Origin: Doryteuthis pealeii
Taxonomy: Eukaryota > Mollusca > Cephalopoda > Myopsida > Loliginidae
NCBI GenBank assembly: GCA_023376005.1
Contig: CM042157.1
Location: 67,971,038-68,035,037, forward strand
DNA: 64,000 bases
Reading direction: 5' to 3'
The translations under genes and the position numbers were made by a program. This document shows positions 1 through 10,240 of the stretch, piece by piece; the first letter of the stretch is position 1, and each line of letters opens with the position of its first letter. The notes below the pieces were generated by a model. That model saw only the letters and a program-made list of their open reading frames with translations, was not told the origin of the DNA and searched no databases.

Positions 1-232
1 TTATTAATGCCTGTAATCCTTCATGGCTAAAAGAATAAGAATAGAAATTTCACGTACCAATTCCACACACATCTTCAGATTAAAAGAGAAATTAAAAATA
101 GTTTGCAACAATAACAAATGGATAAACATCTGCAGGAATGATATCATTCTCAACATTTCTGATATAAGATTAACCTCAGTCGAATTGGTAGCCCTCCAAT
201 TTGGCCATAAATTTACCAAAGGCATTAATAAA

Positions 233-237
<5 letters not shown>

Positions 238-271
<34 letters not shown>

Positions 272-283
272 AATACATACATA

Positions 284-325
<42 letters not shown>

Positions 326-330
326 ATATA
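238..330. repeat. (CA)n / (TA)n microsatellite
   Basis: A run of CA dinucleotides passes into TA dinucleotides. A short open frame across it is only the repeat read as Thr-His and Ile-Tyr. The sequence from 1 to 237 shows nothing I recognise. Confidence 0.9.
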
Positions 331-547
331 AATGTTAACATTTCCTCTCGGCCTATTCACGTTCTACATGCGTCATCTTATTCATTTTCCGTTTTTTCAC
401 ATGCAATGATCATGTGATCAGCTTTCATATATATAATATATTATATAAACGCACATATAAAAAATAACGGTAAATAACATTATATTCACACATTCACCAT
501 ACACTTAACATTTTTCATTTTTCTCCCTTACAAAATTTATTTTGCAT

Positions 548-594
548 TGTCCTGATGATGGTTTATTATAAACCGAAATACTTCAGTATAGACA
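548..594 (+). ncRNA. Hammerhead-ribozyme-like fold, copy 1
   Basis: The core CTGATGA is at 552-558 and GAAA at 575-578. Stem I pairs TGTC (548-551) with GACA (591-594). Stem II pairs GGTTT (560-564) with AAACC (570-574). Stem III pairs ATAC (578-581) with GTAT (586-589) around a TTCA loop. A590 is the predicted cleavage nucleotide (position 17). The one departure from the consensus is an unpaired T559 between the core and stem II. Hammerhead motifs of this short type are known from the terminal repeats of Penelope-like elements and from retrozymes. About 50 nt downstream is a tail, ACATATTGTCGGATTAA (659-675), shared with the copies near 7.7-8.1 kb. The fold is seen; activity is inferred. Confidence 0.6.
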
Positions 595-689
595 TATAAA
601 ATATTTCCTTTGATCGTAACATCTTGTGTCTGTTATATTTTTGAAAACATTTTCTTCACATATTGTCGGATTAATTTCCTCATCATATT

Positions 690-691
690 TC

Positions 692-752
<61 letters not shown>
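690..752. repeat. (CA)n(TA)n microsatellite
   Basis: CA repeats pass into TA repeats directly after the conserved tail of the hammerhead-like module. 753-960 shows no recognisable feature. Confidence 0.9.
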
Positions 753-973
753 GACGTGACGTGCAAGATTCCCACTTTTACCAACGTCTGGTGTTTTTCC
801 ACGGAAACTTACCCGCCTATGTGCTGATTTGAAAGCCTTATTCTACAGGTGCTTGTCAATAATCTATTCTGCCACATAGATTATGCAATATAGGATAGTC
901 TAAAGCTAAAATGTAAAAAGTGCTCAATACCTAAGTAGAACAAATAATCAAGTTAAACCTAATGTGTCAGATA

Positions 974-1011
974 TACCTACTAATAGTTTCGCTTATTAGC
1001 TCATCAGGGCA
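974..1011 (-). ncRNA. Canonical type I hammerhead ribozyme fold
   Basis: Read on the minus strand, stem I pairs TGCC (1011-1008) with GGTA (977-974). The core CTGATGA is at 1007-1001. Stem II pairs GCT (1000-998) with AGC (993-991) around an AATA loop. GAAA is at 990-987. Stem III pairs ACT (987-985) with AGT (981-979) around an ATT loop. A978 sits at the cleavage position. Every conserved core position of a hammerhead is present without an inserted base, unlike the other copies here. It overlaps the left arm of a perfect inverted repeat and lies beside a 48-bp tandem array. Short-stem hammerheads like this are typical of Penelope-like elements and retrozymes. Self-cleavage is inferred. Confidence 0.72.
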
Positions 1012-1044
1012 AGAATCTTGTCTTGATTCTTGCCCTGATGAGCT
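998..1044. repeat. Perfect 20-bp inverted repeat
   Basis: Arms 998-1017 and 1025-1044 are exact reverse complements around a 7-nt spacer. The right arm repeats only the 5' part of the hammerhead (stem I strand, core, start of stem II) and then joins the 48-bp array. This looks like an inverted, truncated second copy. Confidence 0.9.
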
Positions 1045-1575
1045 ACTTGATACCATTAACAGTGGGTAAATTATTTGTATTACACAGGAATACTTGATAC
1101 CATATAATGGTGGGCAAATTATTTGTATTACACAGGAATACTTGATACCATATAATGGTGGGCAAATTATTTGTGTATATAGGAATACTTGATACCATAT
1201 AACAGTGGTCAAATTATTTGTATTACACAGGAATACTTGATACCATATAATGGTGGGCAAATTATTTGTGTTAGATAGGAATACTTGATACCATATAACA
1301 GTGGTCAAATTATTTGTATTACACAGGAATACTTGATACCATATAATGGTGGGCAAATTATTTGTGTTACACAGGAATACTTGATACCATATAATGGTGG
1401 CAAATTATTTGTGTTAGATAGGAATACTTGATACCATATAACGGTGGTCAAATTATTTGTATTACACAGGAATACTTGATACCATATAATGGTGGGCAAA
1501 TTATTTGTGTTAGATAGGAAATACTTGATACTGTGTAACAGTGGGCCAATTATTTGTATTACACAGGAATACAAT
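1045..1575. repeat. 48-bp minisatellite, block 1
   Basis: About 11 head-to-tail units of 48 bp, each containing CTTGATACCATATAA and CAAATTATTTGT. The unit length is a multiple of three and few units carry stops, so long open frames run through it, mainly on the minus strand. No start, domain or codon signature suggests a protein. Confidence 0.93.
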
Positions 1576-2160
1576 AATTGCCTCAAAAGTGTGGATGAGC
1601 AATGGCCACTGGGTGTGTGAAATGAATTTCTTAGTTTCAATAATAAGGGGCCAAGATGGCTGCTATCTGGAAATGTTCCCACAATGCAAGTGAAAATCCA
1701 CACAATAAATCTGATTCATTCCTGTAGTCAAGAACAAACAGAAAAAAAAAAGATATTTCATCCCATAAAATAATATGACTTCTCATCCGTTTTCTTTCAT
1801 ACAGCGGAAAAAAGAACCTGTTAACCTTCCACCCCCCCCCCTAACGTAATTATGAGAATTTTTTTCCTCTTTTGTTTAAATGTTTTTTGTTTTGTTTTCC
1901 CAGGATTTTCCTGTCAAGACTTGATTTTCAGCTCTACGCATTTCTATTGTATGAAAATTATGAATATAATGGTCCTGTTCAGTCGGTGATGTTGGCATTA
2001 TTTCCTCACCACAGACAAATACTTCCTTTATGATTACAATTGCATTTTTATAGTAACAGAAAAATAGTATCAATGCATTTACACAAGACATAATAGCTCT
2101 ATTCTTTGAGGAATGCTCAATTGAAACCATGTTGGGCATGAATTCTTAGTATTATATGAT
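1576..2160. other. Spacer between the two 48-bp blocks
   Basis: Non-repetitive AT-rich sequence with a poly-C run near 1833-1841. I recognise no gene. Short open frames here have no motifs. Confidence 0.5.
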
Positions 2161-2900
2161 ATCAAGTGTTTCTATCTAACCGTGGGCAAATTATTTGTAT
2201 CAGATAGGAATACTTGATACCATATAAGTGTGGGCAAATTATTTGTATTACAGAGGAGTACTTGATACCATATAACAGTGGACACATTATTTGTGTTAGA
2301 TAGGAATACTTGATGCCATATAACTGTGTGCAAATTATTTGTATTACACAGGAATAATTGATACCATATAACTGTGTGCAAATTATTTGTGTTAGATAGG
2401 AATACTTGATACCATATAAGTGTGACCAAATTATTTGTATTACACAGGAATACTTGGTACCATATAATTGTGGTCAAATTATTTGTATTACACAGTAATA
2501 CTTGATACTATATAAGTGTGACAAATTATTTGTATTACACAGGAATACTTGGTACCATATAATTGTGGTCAAATTATTTGTATTACACAGTGTGGTACTA
2601 GTGGTCAAATTATTTGTGTTAGATAGGAATACTAGATACCATATAATTGTGGTCAAATTATTTGTGTTAGATAGGAATACTTGATACCATATAAGTGTGG
2701 CCAAATTATTTGTATTACACAGTAATACTTGATACCATATAACTGTGTGAAAATTATTTGTATTACACAGTAATATTTGATACCATATAACAGTGGACAA
2801 ATTATTTGTGTTAGATAGGAATACTTGATATCATATAATTGTATGCAAATTATTTGTATTACATAGGAATGCTTGATACCATATAACTGTGTGCTAAGCC
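2161..2900. repeat. 48-bp minisatellite, block 2
   Basis: About 15 more units of the same 48-bp repeat, more diverged and with small indels. A single decayed unit-like stretch also occurs at about 16,330-16,370. 2901-3160 is unremarkable single-copy sequence. Confidence 0.92.
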
Positions 2901-3164
2901 CCAGGGAATTTTATGTTTCATTTTCAAGATTCTGTTTTTTGCATATACCATTTTGTTGTATGGTCAAAATTGAATTTTTGCACAATTCCCAGTGGATCCC
3001 CTTTCCAACCCAGTCATGATGGGATTTTAGGTAGTAGTTGTATAGTATTCTTATTCCTATATATTAATATGTTATAATAAAAGTGGTAGGAGGATAACGA
3101 CTGTAGTGATAATATTTATCGGGTAGTCATCTAACTATCCAACGCAAACACAATAGAGGGACAC

Positions 3165-3995
3165 TACAAGAAAACTTTGTAGAAATTTACATATGCAATT
3201 AAAACCGCAGAAATTTGTTGAAATTTACATATGCAATTAAAACCACAGAAAATTTGTTGAAATTTACATATGCAATTAAACCGCAGAAAACTTTGTTGAA
3301 ATGCATTAAAACACAGAAAACTTTGTTGAAATTTACATATGCAATTAAAACTGCAGAAACTTTGTTGAAATTTACATATGCAATTAGAACCGCAGAAAAC
3401 TTTGTTGAAATTTACATATGCAATTAAAACCACAGAAAACTTTGTTGAAATTTACATATGCAATTTTAAAACCACAGAACACTTTGTTGAAATTTACATA
3501 TGCAATTAGAACCGCAGAAATCTTTGTTGAAATTTACATATGCAATTAGAACCGCAGAAAACTTTGTAGAAATTTACATATGCAATTAAAACCACAGAAC
3601 ACTTTGTTGAAATTACATATGCAATTAAAACCACAGAATATTTTGTACATATTTACATATGCAATTAAAACTGCAGAAAATTTTGTAGAAATTTACATAT
3701 GCAATTAAAACTATGGAAAATTTTGTAGAAATTTGCATATGTACAGAATATTTAGAAATTTACATATGCAATTAAAACCACAGAATACTTTGTAGAAATT
3801 TACATATGCAATTAAAACTGCAGAAAATTTTGTAGAAATTTACATATGCAATTAAAACTGCAGAAATTTTGTATAAATTTACATATGCAATCAAAACCAC
3901 AGAATATTTTGTATAAATTTACATATGCAATTAAAAAAACAGAAAACTTTGTAGAAATTTACATATGCAATTAAAACTGCCGAAAACTTAAAACT
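3165..3995. repeat. 40-bp minisatellite
   Basis: About 20 units of a 40-bp repeat built around AAATTTACATATGCAATTA followed by AAACCGCAGAAAACTTTGT-type sequence. The 3' units are more diverged. Open frames across it are repeat artefacts. Confidence 0.93.
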
Positions 3996-4339
3996 GCAAA
4001 GACAGCAACGGCTAAGTTGCTAGGGAAAATATTTCATCCCTAGAGTCATGAGGAAAAATTAGAAGAATTCTGTGTGATTCTCAGAGGATTAGGATTAAGT
4101 TGGATTAGGATTAAGAGATTAAGTATTTTTGTTATTAATTACCTACTTTTATAGTCAGAGGCTACAGGATCTAGGATGTTGCAAATAAAAAGCAACAATC
4201 TTATTTTTATCCACTAAATGTCTTCTTAGAGAAGGTAAACTATGGATTTAAAACGGATGTATTGTTAAAAATTGAACTTGTGTCACAGCCTATTATGGAG
4301 GGGTTAGGTAAATACATACTTTGTGAGATTTATTTTACT

Positions 4340-4465
4340 ATTTCTCTGAATGTTTGAGACGAGACTTGAAGATTAGTATTATCTGCATTATTCGGACTAT
4401 TGTCCTCATCTTCATTGTTATCAGTACAATGTTTCAGCCGATGTGCCTTCCGGCCTTCTTCAGGT
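4340..4465 (-). repeat. Duplicated segment with degenerate hammerhead-like hairpin (first copy)
   Basis: This stretch is repeated nearly identically at about 4,780-4,915. On the minus strand it reads CTGAAGA, then a GC-rich hairpin, GAAA, and a perfect CATTGT/ACAATG hairpin. It lacks the UH cleavage dinucleotide, so it is at best a decayed hammerhead-type terminus. Confidence 0.45.
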
Positions 4466-4549
4466 ATTTCTTTAGTTGAAATCTCAATATTTTGAGAGCC
4501 AATGTATTAAATGTCATTCAAAATCCTATCAAATATTGTCTCAGACATA

Positions 4550-4720
4550 TCCATTTGAACCATAGATGGGACACTAATCACTACAGCTCTGAGTCAAAGT
4601 GGACCTGGGAGTAATAGCAACGAGGAAGTAGTTAAACACAACCTTCAACTTCAGAACTGAAAACTCCTCACTGAGTCCAATTTACTGTCAAACACAGGAC
4701 ATCAAACTTAAAGTCATCCT
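4550..4720 (+). repeat. Fragment of the TATGGCATATCAACC dispersed family
   Basis: It contains the inner part of a family seen many times in this window: a line like CATAGATGGGACACTAA, then GAGTCAAAGTGGACC and a CAGGACAT block. The family looks non-coding and its class is unknown to me. Confidence 0.55.
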
Positions 4721-4779
4721 ATATATAGTACCCTTATATATAATACCCTTATAAATTAGTAATATTCAACCACTAAAAT

Positions 4780-4915
4780 GTACTATTTCTCTGAATGTTT
4801 GAGACGAGACTTGAAGATTAGTATTATCTGCATTATTCAGACTATTGTCCTCATCTTCATTGTTATCTGTACAATGTTTCAGCCGATGTGCCTTCCGGCC
4901 TTCTTCAGGTATTTC
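4780..4915 (-). repeat. Duplicated segment with degenerate hammerhead-like hairpin (second copy)
   Basis: Near-identical to about 4,340-4,465 for roughly 130 bp, in the same orientation about 420 bp downstream. 4,916-5,020 then has short repeated AACCTTCTTG-type motifs. Confidence 0.5.
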
Positions 4916-5138
4916 TTGTTGGACCCAGGAACCTTCTCAGACTCGGGAACCTTCTTTTTGAACTCAGAAACCTTCTTGTCGTAATCGGGAACCTTCTTGT
5001 CATAACCGGGAGCTATCACAGAACTTTGAACCTAACCCTTTATTCAGTCCACGGGGTATCCTGTTCTCATTCCGCTAACCATAGCTGGGGTAGAGGCGTT
5101 AAGCTGTGTTAAGATTTATTTTCTTGTACTTTATCTAT

Positions 5139-5480
5139 ATACTAGAAGTGGCTACCCAGCATTGACTAGGATGAGAGTGGGGAGGGAAAACTGGTGTATT
5201 GGTTCATTTACTTTTGAGATTTTACAAATTCTGGACATTTTTAAGTAGAATTTCAATGCTATTTCTATGTATATTTTAATTTTTAATTATCTTCGAATAT
5301 AAATAAAAATCTTCATAATTTTTACACAAAAATCAAGAACTGGTGATATTTAATGTGTATATATATTTATTTTAATAGCTCTATTTTCATAGTTTCATCC
5401 AGACATACATTTATATTGATTGCAATGTCTTGTCAGGCGACTGCCATTCTTTCATTCATTGTCCGTTTGTGAGCTTGTCC
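5139..5480 (+). repeat. ACTAGAAGTGGCTACCC dispersed family, copy 1
   Basis: It starts with ACTAGAAGTGGCTACCC. A later block contains an AAATCTTCATAATTTTT-type stretch, CAAGAACTGGTGATATTT and ATAGTTTCATCCAGACATA. Further copies are at about 20,972, 25,403, 39,700, 56,650 and 59,545, with an inverted fragment at 41,390-41,560. The start can form a TACCC/GGGTA hairpin in several copies. A non-autonomous transposon or LINE tail is likely; the class is unresolved. Confidence 0.6.
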
Positions 5481-5499
5481 ATGACTTTTTGTTGGAATA

Positions 5500-6270
5500 T
5501 TTTGTATATAAGGTGTGCTCCAATTCCCAATCTGAATTTATAGACTAGCCGAGGTTACGTGGTTTACTCCTCCGGCCAATCAACAACCATAATGCATGGC
5601 TGATTTACTACTTAAACACTGAAACACTTAAATACTTAAACAGCACATCCTCCATTTCAACCTGCCCAGGCTAAGTAGTAAAAAAAAAAAAATTTTTGAC
5701 ACTACGCCATCGTCTTTCACAGACGGAAGGATACCAACACATATATATACATATATATACTAGCAAGGAAAAATATTTTCTTGCGGTGATAGGGTTGGTG
5801 GCTGGTGACAGATTTTCTCTGGACTCGAAAAAAAAAAAACTTTTAGTTCTTAATTTTTGACATTTATAGAATTAAATTACGGTTCCAGATTGGATTAGTG
5901 GCTTATATTTAGGCAGTTTTTAAAAAATTTTTCTCTTATTTCTTCTTCTCCTCTATTGTAATTTTTTTTTTTTTTACTCTTCTTTTTATCGATAATGAAC
6001 AAAATATTTGGTCTTTTTAAAGCTCTAATAAAATTGTGTACTCCTAAAACAATATATGCATATATGAATAAGTTGTTTTTTTGAAGGCAGCAAAATAATG
6101 CGATGTATGTTGGAAAAACATATTTATTTATTTCTTTTGTTATTTTAAAAAAAATTTTTTTTTAAACATACTTAATATTTTTGGATAAAATCCATCATCA
6201 GAGTAGTAAAAAGTCTTCATCCCATTCATGTTTGGTAAAATCAACAGTTGTTATTAATACATTGATGAAC
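5500..6270. other. Decayed repeats with a weak hammerhead-like hairpin
   Basis: 5,560-5,610 has the CCAAT-type block of an LTR-like family. 5,760-5,930 is repeated at 6,913-7,025. On the minus strand about 6,150-6,200 reads CTGATGA, a GGAT/ATCC hairpin, then AAAA instead of GAAA, which would be inactive. No gene is visible. Confidence 0.4.
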
Positions 6271-6439
6271 GCTGAAATTGAAATTTGAAAGATCGGCTAA
6301 ATTTGTGAATGTCCGTGTTGTTAAAGTTCTGACCGGGTGTTCAGCAGGAATGTTTGAAAATCCTTTAAAATCTTTTTCTTTTTTTTTCTTTATATATATA
6401 TATATATATATAAACACAAAGCTCTCCCATAAAAGGGAT

Positions 6440-6870
6440 GGATCACTCTATGACGGCCCTTACAGACATACAGATGTGTGAATTAAAACAGTTAAAATCC
6501 CCTTTGCATTCTGTGGGTGACGATAGCCAAGTGGTTAAGCTGTCCGCTTGATGCTGAATCGATCGGGTTTCTATCCCGGCTGTATATCCCCCTGGAGTTG
6601 AGCACTTTGGAGGGAATTTCGCTGATGACCGCCAACTAAAGTGTAGATGCAACACTCTCCTATAATAGGGATGGAGCACTATGGCAGCCTTTACATACAT
6701 ACAGATGTGTGTATTAAAATCAGTTAAAATCCCCTTTGCATTCTGTGGGTGATGATAACTGAACGGTTAAGCTGTCCGACTAATGTTGAATCGATTGGGT
6801 TCTATCCCGGCTGTAGGTAGCTCACAAAATGTCTAGCCACATTGAAGAGACTTGATAAGTTGAAACACAT
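6440..6870 (+). repeat. tRNA-derived SINE (third family), tandem dimer
   Basis: Two head-to-tail copies start at about 6,505 and 6,740. Each has an A-box-like TAGCCAAGTGGTTAAG-type stretch and a B-box-like GATCGGGTTTCTATCCC-type stretch, resembling a Leu/Ser-type tRNA. Body sequence follows, with CTCTCCTATAATAGGGATGG. The second copy is truncated. The acceptor stem is not maintained, so this is not a functional tRNA gene. Confidence 0.6.
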
Positions 6871-6881
6871 GTCTGTGGATG

Positions 6882-6914
<33 letters not shown>

Positions 6915-7240
6915 AGCAAGAAAAAATTCTTTGTTTGGTTCTTTAATTTTTGACATTTACAGAATTAAATTACGGTTTTTATATGTTCCAGATTGGATTA
7001 GTTGCTTATTTTTAGACAGTTTTTTTTTTTTAATTTTGCTTAAGTGGCAAGAATGAAAATCATATTTCTTTGGGGTTTCCAAAATTTTTCACTTGGACTT
7101 ACCATATTCCATCAGAATAGTTTTTCATTATCCTGCCATTTCTCTAGTCTATTCAACCAGAAACAATTCTTCTTGAATTTCACAAAGGCATTATACATAC
7201 ATAATTACATACAAACATACATATATATATATATATATAT

Positions 7241-7517
7241 ATTAATAATTTTAAGGCAATTACAATGCATATAAAAATAAAAACAAAAAGATGTTGTTTT
7301 TTGTCTTATCGATTTCAAAGAACACTTTATCTTCAAAGACAAAAATCAGAAATGGACGTGCTTTTTTTTTGCATGGTGATACTTTCTTTTCTTTTTTTTC
7401 CTCTTCTTTTTCTCCTTTCTCCAAGATAAAGTGTTCTTTGAAATCGATTAGACAAAAAACAACATCTTTTTGTTTTTATTTTTATACGCATTGTAATTGC
7501 CTTCAAATCATTAATAT
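7241..7517. mobile_element. Palindromic (foldback/MITE-like) element
   Basis: The left arm at about 7,241-7,334 and the right arm at about 7,423-7,517 are reverse complements with few mismatches, around an 88-nt T-rich spacer. Shared arm motifs include GGCAATTACAATGC-type and AAAGAACACTTTATCTT. There is no coding capacity. I did not find clear target duplications. Confidence 0.7.
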
Positions 7518-7681
7518 ATTATAACATACTTAACAATGCTTCAAGCAAATTACCAATTACTTTTATATATATATATATATATATATAAAATTTTGAACAG
7601 ACTGATAAACAAGGACTATCGCTGTTTTTCTCGTTATTCTGTGATAAAAATTTTCTATCACCTTTCCTTATATCAACAAAT

Positions 7682-7728
7682 GCCCTGAAGAAGATCTAAT
7701 TAATAGATCGAAACACTGCAGTGTCGGC
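7682..7728 (+). ncRNA. Hammerhead-ribozyme-like fold, copy 2
   Basis: The core CTGAAGA is at 7,685-7,691 (position 7 is the variable base). Stem II pairs GATCT (7,693-7,697) with AGATC (7,705-7,709). GAAA is at 7,710-7,713. Stem III pairs ACAC (7,713-7,716) with GTGT (7,721-7,724). C7725 is the cleavage nucleotide. Stem I pairs GCC (7,682-7,684) with GGC (7,726-7,728). One extra A at 7,692 sits between core and stem II, as in copy 1. The downstream tail includes CCGTCGGATT, related to the tail of copy 1. Confidence 0.6.
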
Positions 7729-7824
7729 TAATAAACTTACCACTCAACTTATTTAAACCTGTGTTTTTTTTTCAATTTTCTTAATATACTACATACCGTC
7801 GGATTCACTTCCATCTCTTCACAC

Positions 7825-7864
<40 letters not shown>

Positions 7865-7866
<2 letters not shown>

Positions 7867-8075
7867 GAGAAGATGTTATGGAAACTGGATGTTTATTGTC
7901 GACAATGCAACGTTTCGGTCATTTAGATCTTCTTCAGGACTCGAATATATGAAGAAGGTCTAAATGACCGAAATGTTGCATTGGTGACAATAAACATCCA
8001 GTTTCCATAACATCCCGTGTTTGTCTACTTTTCTCCACATATTGTCGGATTAACCTCCTCAAATTTCTCCCATAT
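7865..8075 (-). repeat. Inverted repeat carrying two hammerhead-like termini
   Basis: Arms at about 7,871-7,936 and 7,948-8,012 are reverse complements. The minus-strand copy (7,940-7,898) has stem I GTC/GAC, CTGAAGA, one extra A, stem II with one mismatch, GAAA, and a weak stem III before UC. The plus-strand copy has ATGAAGA in place of the core, so it is inactive. The plus copy is followed by ACATATTGTCGGATTAA at about 8,037-8,053, the same tail as at 659-675. Confidence 0.6.
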
Positions 8076-8489
8076 ATATATATATATATATGATCATTAA
8101 TGTGGGCCAGAAACATTGTATAAAGTTAATTGCAAGCAGATATTTTTTTATCTCATGAAGTGTAGATGAAAATAAGTTTTGTCAAAAGTAGAACAGAATT
8201 TTGAACCGCCTTGAAAGAATATATAGGAGGGTCTGAAGTGCTTGAAATAAAATTTCTAATAATAATCTGAACAATAAAAGATGAAACATCCAATTATCTC
8301 TTTCTGTCTGCAAAGAAAAAAACTGAAACATTTACACACACACCCCACACCCACTTCTGTCCCTTCAGACTCTCTCTTAAGGGTCCTCAAAACCCTCTCC
8401 AACAATCTGATAAACATCTTAGGACAAACAAAAGGATTTTTGCCATTAAAGTCAACATCATTCTCTCTTCAAACAAATGCCTCATATAT

Positions 8490-8491
8490 TG

Positions 8492-8525
<34 letters not shown>

Positions 8526-8911
8526 TATTATTATTACCGCAAAGTAATTATTATTATTATTTTTATCATTGTTTTTTACACCTACCGTAGCTAGTGGTTC
8601 ACTGGAGGCTGAGTGACAGCAAGTCTCCTCAGGTCTCCAGGACTCTTCTAAGTATTCTAGCCGATCCCAACAGTGTCGCAGTTTGGATGGTCTCGATTCT
8701 TCCTCTGATTTCCAGTTCACCCAAATTCTTTTCCAGTGCTTTGGGGATCGTTCCAAGGGCACCAATTACAATTGGTACGACCTTCACCTTCATGTTCCAC
8801 AGCTCCCTCAGTTCTCTGGCAAGGTCCAAGTATTTGTTTATCTTTTCACTTTCCTTCATTTTCACTCGGTGATCAGCCAGGATAGCAAAATCCATGAGAT
8901 GACACGTTCTC

Positions 8912-8942
<31 letters not shown>

Positions 8943-8945
8943 TAG
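8490..8945 (-). pseudogene. R2/R4 (Dong)-type LINE fragment, C-terminus, inside (AAT)n
   Basis: A 5'-truncated retrotransposon fragment on the minus strand, coding from about 8,912 down to a stop at 8,629. It encodes the end of the restriction-like endonuclease region (HLMDFA..ADHRV), then KYLDLARELRELWN and a conserved ending ARILRRVLET. The coding strand is flanked on both sides by AAT repeats: plus-strand ATT at about 8,493-8,525 and 8,914-8,941. The 3' UTR lies at about 8,581-8,628. It is a third copy of the element seen at 26.9 and 43.4 kb and is the most diverged of the three. Confidence 0.8.
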
Positions 8946-8949
8946 CAAC

Positions 8950-9295
8950 AGAAAACACCCTCCGGGCATCATAATAATCTAATTTTTGAAAGACATTGCC
9001 TGAGAGGGTGGGAGTTAAAATTTCAATGTCAAAGGGTTTGTATCATAAGTAAGACAAATCCTCATATTTATTAAAGGAGTAAAAAAAAACCCAAAAAAAA
9101 CAATTTGAAATGAAAACTGAGCCCCGTCCCTCTCAAATAAAATGTTGCGTGCATGTAATAATCAAACAATTATTTTGAATATTTTCCACATCAATTTTCC
9201 ACAAAATCGTAGGTATTTATTTATTTGAAAACTTTTTAGTTAACTTCTTGTTTTAAAATTTTTAAAATTGCTTACTCAAATTTTGGGTGTATATA
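8950..9295. other. No recognisable feature
   Basis: AT-rich sequence without open frames, tandem structure or similarity to the other repeats in this window. The same holds for 8,120-8,480 apart from short CA and CCCA runs. Confidence 0.5.
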
Positions 9296-9299
9296 GCAT

Positions 9300-9450
9300 A
9301 AGAATATTGTGACGTAAGCTGTGACAGCTCCGTACTTTACCGCACAGATCCCTGTGCTACTCATATGCTGAATTGGCGAGGGCTAGTATCGAACTAGGAA
9401 CCTTGTGGTTTATAGCCGAATGTTCTACTAACTGAGCTAACCCGTCGTTA
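9300..9450 (-). repeat. tRNA-derived SINE (first family), 5' part
   Basis: On the minus strand a tRNA-like head has an A box (GGGTTAGCTCAGTTAGTAG) and a B box (GTTCGATACTAGCC-type). The family body follows, with CAGCATATGAGTAGCACAGG. The same SINE is at 37.75-37.98 kb, 54.52-54.76 kb and, diverged, at 21.77-22.01 kb. Three tRNA-derived retroposon families have been described in octopus; this one resembles that class. Confidence 0.7.
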
Positions 9451-9754
9451 ATTGTTTTATTTTCGTAGTTTCATCCAGACCTACATACATACACATCAAC
9501 TGCCCTCTATATATATATATATATATATGTGCGCAGAAAGAAAAGCTCTCAATATTCAAACCCTCTGACAAGGGATGTTGACCCCTCTTGAACCTGAAAC
9601 TATTGAATAGGAAATAAAGCACAAAGCACATGTTCACTGTTGGCTGAAAGAGGTTGTAAGGTGTTCAAGAGAGAGGGGGGAATGAATTTTGAGGGGGGAT
9701 GATCTCATGGTGACATAATGCAATTTTAGAAGACACATGGTAAATAGATAGTGA

Positions 9755-9756
9755 CA

Positions 9757-9787
<31 letters not shown>

Positions 9788-9815
9788 TATTCTCTCTCTG
9801 TCTGTCTCTCTGTCA

Positions 9816-9865
<50 letters not shown>

Positions 9866-9870
9866 AACAC
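9755..9870. repeat. (CA)n with (CT)n/(GTCT)n interruption
   Basis: CA, TCTCTCTGTCTG-type and CA tracts in series. The minus-strand Cys-Val reading frames are artefacts of the repeat. Confidence 0.9.
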
Positions 9871-9892
9871 ACACAACACACACACTCGAGTG

Positions 9893-10020
9893 CATGATTT
9901 AGAAGAGGTTGATTGGCTGGGGTTTAAATCACATGACCTCGCTTAGTCTATAAGTTTAACTGGTGGATTACAGCACATCTTATATACAAAAAACTGCAAT
10001 AAAGAGACCAAACACAGTCT
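9893..10020 (+). promoter_or_regulatory. LTR-like promoter/polyadenylation block
   Basis: A GATTGGCT box (inverted CCAAT) is followed by TCTATAAGTTTAA about 45 nt later and by a polyadenylation signal in GCAATAAAGAG. This order resembles U3-R of an LTR. Related blocks lie at about 32,400-32,520, 34,450-34,510, 49,040-49,150, 50,760-50,840 and inverted at 51,395-51,575. No primer-binding site or gag/pol is visible, so the assignment is tentative. Confidence 0.35.
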
Positions 10021-10024
10021 TTTT

Positions 10025-10240
10025 CTGGTTATTTCCTATAACTCCAACCTAAAAAAGGGAAACCACTCTGATTGACTGATAAATTATTTATTTATTTATT
10101 GATCTACTAGGAAAAAAGAATACAGGGTTAGGGTTAGGGTTTTGGGTTAGTTTAATGGGAAAATAATGGGTAGATTAATTAACAGATAAAATTCATTCAG
10201 AGTGGTTCCCCTTTTTAGGTTGGAGTTATAGGAAATAACC
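10025..10240. mobile_element. Palindromic element T1 with internal TTAGGG tract, copy 1
   Basis: Terminal inverted repeats begin GGTTATTTCCTATAACTCC and extend about 50 bp. Between them lies a tract of TTAGGG-type repeats (about 10,126-10,148) followed by TTAGTTTAATGGGAAAATAA. The orientation is opposite to the copies at 35.0 and 51.8 kb. There is no coding capacity. A possible imperfect 8-bp target duplication (CTTTTTCT versus CTTTTCCT, offset by one base) flanks it. Confidence 0.75.

Noticed and set aside
1045..2900. Repetitive protein with 16-residue repeats (WYQVFLCNTNN)
   Set aside because: The 48-bp unit is a multiple of three; frameshifts between units and the absence of start context and flanking exons argue against a gene.
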